Shown here: positions 58,825 to 64,000 of the stretch, piece by piece
Numbering within the stretch: position 1 is the first letter of the stretch
Layout of the letters: every line of letters starts with the position of its first letter
Source of the DNA: Scilla litardierei
Lineage: Eukaryota > Streptophyta > Magnoliopsida > Asparagales > Asparagaceae
DNA length: 64,000 bases
Direction: 5' to 3'
Assembly: GCA_030789695.1 (NCBI GenBank)
Contig: CM061134.1
Location: 62,540,370-62,604,369, forward strand
Translations under genes and position numbers: made by a program
Notes under the pieces: generated by a model
What the model was told of the DNA's origin: nothing
The model's database searches: none
Seen by the model: the letters and a program-made list of their open reading frames with translations, nothing else

Positions 58825-58836
58825 TGGTATCAGAGC
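58825..58836 (+). other. primer-binding site of C2
   Basis: TGGTATCAGAGC one base after the LTR end, the initiator-Met type. A second copy with the same upstream bases (CCTTCAG) is at 59026-59037. Confidence 0.9.
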
Positions 58837-61800
58837 TTGTTGAGCTTGAGTACGGGTTCTCGGGTTATGAGCTGACACGAAGTAAACGCTCTTACTGTAC
58901 CAAGTCCTGATAAGATGGAGATCTTTGATAGGTTGGGCATTGTCGAGAGGCATGCCATAAAACAAGTTCTGAGGTATCTTGTGACGGGTCTAGGGTGCAA
59001 TGATATCCGAGTGATACCCCTTCAGTGGTATCAGAGCCTAGGTTTGCGTAAAGATCTAGCATTGCGATTTTATTTAACATTGATACGCTTTTTAAATACT
59101 TTTAAAATGTTTTAAAGTTATGAGATAATTTTTTAAATGTTTTAGAAGCCCCTTTTTTGAAAATGTTTTTTTAAATTTATGATATAAATTTAAAATAATT
59201 TTAGATGTTTAAAAATTTTATATGATAAATTTTTAAGCATGAAATTTTTTAAAATGATGTTTTAAATTTATGTGATACTTTTAAAATTGATTTTAAAAGT
59301 TTAAAATTTTTATGCGATAAATATTTTTTAGTAACATGCAAATTTGGTGATTTTTTAAAACAAGTTGTTATTTTTATAAAATAAAATGTTTTAAAAATCA
59401 CAATTTTAAATTTAAATGTTAAATTTAAGTATGCATGCCAAAACTTGTTTATTTGATAAACATTAGTCTATTTAATTGTTAAATAGTTGTGCACTTTTAT
59501 TTTATACGATAAAATTAGTGTAACTTTATGTTAATGGTATGACATCTTGTCCCTTATTTGATAACACAAGACAACCTCTTAGGTTAGCCATTAAAGAACT
59601 CGTTAAAATTTATGAGATAAATTCTAATGACATGCTATGTTTTAATAAAACATTAACAACACTATAAGACCTAATTCATGATTAGGGTAGTCCCTTTAAT
59701 GAATTTTTAATTCTAATTGTTATGTAATTAATTCTCATTAAAGGACTTCGCTTTCAGCGATGTTAATAAATTTATCCTAATATCGATTAGGGTAGCACGT
59801 GAACCTTATAGTTGATAAGGATTTAATAAAAGTTATTAAAAAAATCCTAAAATTTTGAATTTAAGGATTCAACTAGTTGATAGGATTAATTAGTTGTTAA
59901 TAAAAGCCTTTTAGTCTATGTCACGCATATAAAAATGACAAGCTTCATTCAATGGACCATGATCCAGTCAATGTGCTTGGCTAAGTTTGTTGGATCACCA
60001 TTTAAGGGATAGTGATCCTGGCTTAGTCAATTCCATGGCTGTATTCCGCTGGACCGCAATGACGCGAATCATGATTGTTTGACACCCTGGACTATATCTA
60101 AGTCAAATACGTTAATAATCTTCTTCAAGATTAGCAGTAGCCCTCCTTGTTTTAGGGGTTGGCAACTATAGGACCCGTGTTATAGTTGTTGAGCTACATT
60201 CAAGCTGTAACATGGCAACCTTGTAGAAACCAACTCCTTAAATACATAAGATGAAATATTGACTTGACCCAAACCGTCGTGTCGTGAATACACCGAGCGC
60301 CGGTGTAAGATAAGTCAATGATGTAGTCTGGCTAGATGTAGTCTTAGACCTGACCCAAACCGACGTGTCGTGAATTCATCGAGCGCCAGGACAAGTCAGG
60401 CTAGACACGAAAATAAGGGTCCGACTATACTAGACATTGTGATTTGGATGAGCACACTCATGATCACAAATGGCTAGGGGTAAAAACCGATAAGAGGGTC
60501 ATATCTGATATGATCGATGAAGAGTCATCTTTCGATTACAGATTCAAGCAACTTGTTGAGCTACACTCAAGGTTATTAAGGCGCAAGATGATTGGATCTC
60601 TTACCCATTAATTTAATTCGATTAAATCGTTCATTGTTAATGCTTAAAAATGATCGTAAAAATAGTGGAAGGATATAGATAGATAAAAGCCAATCTACCT
60701 ATATTTAATATTGAACATATGCTAAACTAGGGCAAGACTATGTTTACCGAAGGAATCAAAATATAATATTTTAATAAAATAAGTTAACTGGTCAAAAAGG
60801 TTGAATAATTGAATATCAAGTTAAATCCTAATTGATAGAATTAAAACTATATTCTCATTGACATTAAAATGACCTTCTAAATAACAGACATAAGAAATAT
60901 GATTTCATTAAGTTCTGGGTCCAACAAATAAATTCACGCTACATGACACTCGTCTCTATATGAGGCAGCTTGAACATATAGGATATTCGAAGTATGTTTC
61001 TCCCTACAACTTGTCGAGCTACACTCAAGGTTGTATGGACAAACAATTTTGATCCGCAAAGTTCGAGAATTTGATTAAACTGTTTGAGTCGAATACGAGT
61101 GCATAAGCGGTGCAAGGCTATGTATCCCAACCAAATCTTGAGACAAGCAACTTGTTGAGCTACACTCAAGGTTGCAAAGCTCATGCGTTTGGATACATAA
61201 GATGCTTGCATAGCTATTCATTTATGTTGGGCTATTTAATATCTAAATGTGATTTAGAAAACGAAAAAGGCACTCCGGAAAGTCAATTGAGAAAGTTAGT
61301 TATATTTATCATTAGTAAAGGCATAAGTAGGAGGAAATGACAATGTGACATATTTTGATGTCACGATTTTAGAATAATTGTTATAAAAAAGACGTCTAAC
61401 ACATGTTGACGAATGTCGTCACCTTACTTCTGAAGCAATGTTTCGTGTTAGTAATTTGTCATAACTATAATATATTAAATGTTAATATATAAATACACAA
61501 GATAGTAGCAAACTTATATGGCAAAATAGACTAAGCCGTATCGAGAGACTAAGCTTCACAAGTCACATAAAGAGGGGTCTGACCTATCGTATTATGAAGT
61601 CTACGGACACTTGTGAATCTTACCCTCTTAGATATAATGGCCGAAACCCATCTGTAAGACAGTGGGAGAATAATTTGTCGAACTCAGTCTCGTACATATT
61701 GATGTACCCGAGTCTAGATTAACCAAAATAAGTTATTCGTATATTTTATTAAGACGCGTGTTCTTGATGAAACACAAGTCTGATAAAATAAAGAACGAAA

Positions 61801-62591
61801 TGACAGAAGTATTTAAACTGATTCGATTAGATCGAATGGACAAATACTTAGCTACATAAAATCTTGCGTAATTAAAAGAAAATGTGATTTTCTCTCAGGT
61901 CAAGTCTGTTAACACATCGGTGTGTTAAAAGGTATGAGTCACACTTAGTTGGACTTGGTGCGATCCATAGCCAGTGACTCTGAGTTAAGTCCTCCCTCTG
62001 GGTTAAGTCCCAGATAGTAATGCCTAGGTTTTGATAATGTTCTATGAGGACATTATCTATAAGATATTCATTAAATCGATCATTAAGAAGTTGTATAATT
62101 ACTCGAATCTCATGAGACGAAGAGTCGAGTCAGACATCATAATTGATGATGACTTAGTCAACTTCTAGGATGAAATTCAGAGTAGTAACTCCGATTTATA
62201 ACTTGATGCAATTATAATAGGTCCGTGTTTGTAAATAAATTTTGGAATTTAGTTTACGTGCCTAAGGAAAATGTTTCCTCACTTTCTGCAAGTAAATCTT
62301 TAAGATAAAAGATTGGTGCAGAAAGGAAATAGTGAAGTACAATCATGTTGGTCGAGAACGGTTTTTCATCCTAATTCCTATAAAACGGATTATGATGAAA
62401 CTGGTTTCGCCAGCAGATGTGTACAGATCTACTCGGACCAAACTCAATGTAAACGCTCATGTTGACCATGAAAATTGGAGCATTCACTTATAAGATCGTT
62501 TTTTCTAAATATGATTTAGACGAACCAACTTATATGAATTAGCCAGAAAGTTTTCAAGGTCAGTGGGAGCGTATAAATTACATGCGAGGTA
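58837..62591 (+). other. non-coding internal part of C2
   Basis: AT-rich, no usable frame. It holds the second primer-site copy (59026), a poly-T/A tract region (59090-59420), two copies of CGTGTCGTGAATWCA followed by CGAGCGCC (about 60279 and 60365), and four copies of a ~26-bp motif around TTGAGCTACACTCAAGG (60184, 60549, 61007, 61148). Confidence 0.65.
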
Positions 62592-62925
62592 TCAAATGGA
62601 TGGAACATATATCTTGACAAAGTAATCAAAGAGTTTGATAGAAATAGATATGAGCCATTTGAAATGACCAGTATCATATTTAAATGATTATCGTAAGGTA
62701 CAATGAACTGGATAAGATCCATTGAAATAAAATATTATGGATTCCGAAAGACCAAGTGAATTATTTGAATGAGATTCAAATGGTTGGTCTAACATAAACA
62801 TAAAAACCCCCTAAGTCTATAAAGTAGACGGTTTAGCAGATCCACTCACAAAGACTCTCTACCACATGAAGTCGGGAAAACTTATGTGTAAAGACGGTAT
62901 AAGATACCGAGATAAATGGGCCTGA
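62592..62925 (+). pseudogene. reverse transcriptase and RNase H traces of C2
   Basis: At 62592-62687 the frame reads SNGWNIYLDKVIKEFDRNRY, matching the copia stretch after GLKQASR. At 62824-62925 it reads VDGLADPLTKTLYHMKSGKL and ends YRDKWA then TGA, the C-terminal end of copia RNase H. Everything between is missing or unreadable. These fragments place C2 in Ty1/copia. Confidence 0.75.
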
Positions 62926-62930
62926 GTGCA

Positions 62931-62939
62931 AGTGGGAGA
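62931..62939 (+). other. polypurine tract of C2
   Basis: AGTGGGAGA directly before the 3' LTR. Confidence 0.9.
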
Positions 62940-64000
62940 TGTAGAGGAATGATGCCCTCGAGGCTATTTATCTCTGTGTGAATAACAAAACATCTTGTTC
63001 GAAATAACAGTAAGCTGTTTGGTAATAATTTATCTTAGTTATATTACAATGTAGTTAACATTAGATATAAACTTAGGTAAAGTCCTGAGACTTTATGCAA
63101 GGTCAAACAGGTATCGAGGTGAGTATCTCGATCATGGAGAAATGTTTGACCGTCTGAAACATAAGTCTAAAAGGGTTCGTGGTCGTAGATTTTTCGAGAC
63201 AATGATATCGAAACATCAGATAGACCATTGTGTCTTAGTCTTCACTGTTTTGCGGTGGCGATGATCTCATGATCGTTCGACTTGGCGAAGCCGAAGCCGA
63301 GACACAGGTGCTCATTAGAGAATGAGTTCACTGAACGATCCACAAGAGTTATCATATGGTTATATTGACCAATCTGTCAATGATAACTCTAAGTGATGAC
63401 AGGCAAGTTGGTCTTTTGACTTGAGGTCAATTTATGAACCTGTGTGTGAACAATGTCACTTAGATCACTGACCTAGCTTCGAGGCTAGGCCTGTTGAAAG
63501 GTCTTTGATTGGGTGTCACTTGAAGCGTACGAGGAGAGTAATGACCAATAGAGGATTCGTCTTTTCCGGTCAATGGGAGTTAGTGTCGTAGAGTTAGTTC
63601 GGTCTTTAGTAAAATCTCTGCGCAGAGTATGTTGGAAGAAGTCCAACATTAGTTGACTAAAGATTGATAGAAACTAACCAGAGTCAAGTTATTGGGGTTG
63701 ACAGTTTGACCGTACCCTAGACTTGATCTACACGACATAGTTTAGACGAAGAGACTATAACTGCGGAATTCATCACGGAAACAGTCAAGGTGGTCCAGAC
63801 AATAATCATGTCAATGAGTCAACCACATAATGATGATTCCCGAAGAAGGGACGGCAACCACGGCTCGTGGTCACTGCCGTATAGGGCTCGAGCCCAACCT
63901 GTTGTAAGGGTCAGGCTGTAGGGTCTCACACAGAGTGCGACCTTCGTCTAGTAATAGGTAGAAATTAGTTAGGGAGAATATTTTGCATTTTGATGTAAGG
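62940..64000 (+). repeat. 3' LTR of C2, partial
   Basis: Starts TGTAGAGGAATGATGCCC and matches 56388 onwards with scattered substitutions until the window ends, about 1,060 of 2,436 bp. Confidence 0.93.

Larger units (their letters stand above)
56388..64000 (+). mobile_element. large decayed copia element C2 (runs off the window)
   Basis: The 5' LTR is 2,436 bp (56388-58823), followed by a Met-type primer-binding site. The internal part is about 4.1 kb with only short coding traces, and a polypurine tract leads into a 3' LTR cut by the window end. The left TSD should be the last bases before 56388 (CGAAG); the right copy is outside. It is probably non-autonomous. It shares its LTR family with C1. 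Confidence 0.9.

Noticed and set aside
60184..61173. Spaced repeats that could suggest a CRISPR array
   Set aside because: Spacing is irregular (about 365, 458 and 141 bp) and the setting is a plant retrotransposon.

Overview
The window looks like nuclear intergenic DNA of a flowering plant. About 90% of it is nested LTR retrotransposons with plant-type coding domains (Ty3/gypsy chromovirus and Tat-like, Ty1/copia), plus two short hAT-like elements. I see no cellular gene, tRNA, rRNA or CRISPR array that I would defend. The only possible non-transposon coding trace is a GC-rich 53-codon ORF near the left end. The plant species or order cannot be read from this. All calls are from reading the sequence; no search was run.

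Layout. 1-641 is flanking DNA. 642-11787 is a terminal-inverted-repeat element split by a complete 10.6-kb Tat-like gypsy element (903-11494, TSD AACTC). That element has only Gag and protease, a hAT-like insertion inside gag, nine copies of a ~212-bp tandem repeat, and a two-exon antisense ORF. 11823-12083 is a second hAT-like MITE with a perfect 8-bp TSD. 12.1-16.2 kb is mostly unrecognised, with probable LTR relics. 16195-21914 is a decayed minus-strand chromovirus. 21971-22330 is a gag relic of another gypsy element.

The right half is a four-level nest. An old copia LTR (C1, 22665-33985 in two pieces) was hit by a nearly complete chromovirus G1 (23604-33427, TSD TTGGG) and by a decayed chromovirus G2 (33986-56387) with a ~3.8-kb LTR. 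The 5' LTR of G2 holds copia P (35322-50419, plus strand, TSD CGGCC). The 5' LTR of P holds its sister M (35639-43330, minus strand, TSD TGCAT). The 3' LTR of G2 holds a large, gutted copia C2 (56388 to beyond the window), which shares its LTR family with C1. M and P lie head to head and make a giant inverted repeat centred near 43333.

The most interesting signal is how these elements may separate Gag from Pol. M lacks exactly 82 nt that P carries between the Gag zinc knuckle and the protease active site. The missing piece begins with GT after AAG and ends with AG, like a spliced intron, and its loss puts a stop just after Gag. In G1, two GT...AG segments (27380-27495 at the gag/protease boundary and 29894-29964 inside integrase) interrupt the frame and join in frame if removed. 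The antisense ORF of the Tat-like element also needs a short GT...AG intron (9139-9204) to join two in-frame exons. All polyproteins carry stops or frameshifts, so no element here looks autonomous.
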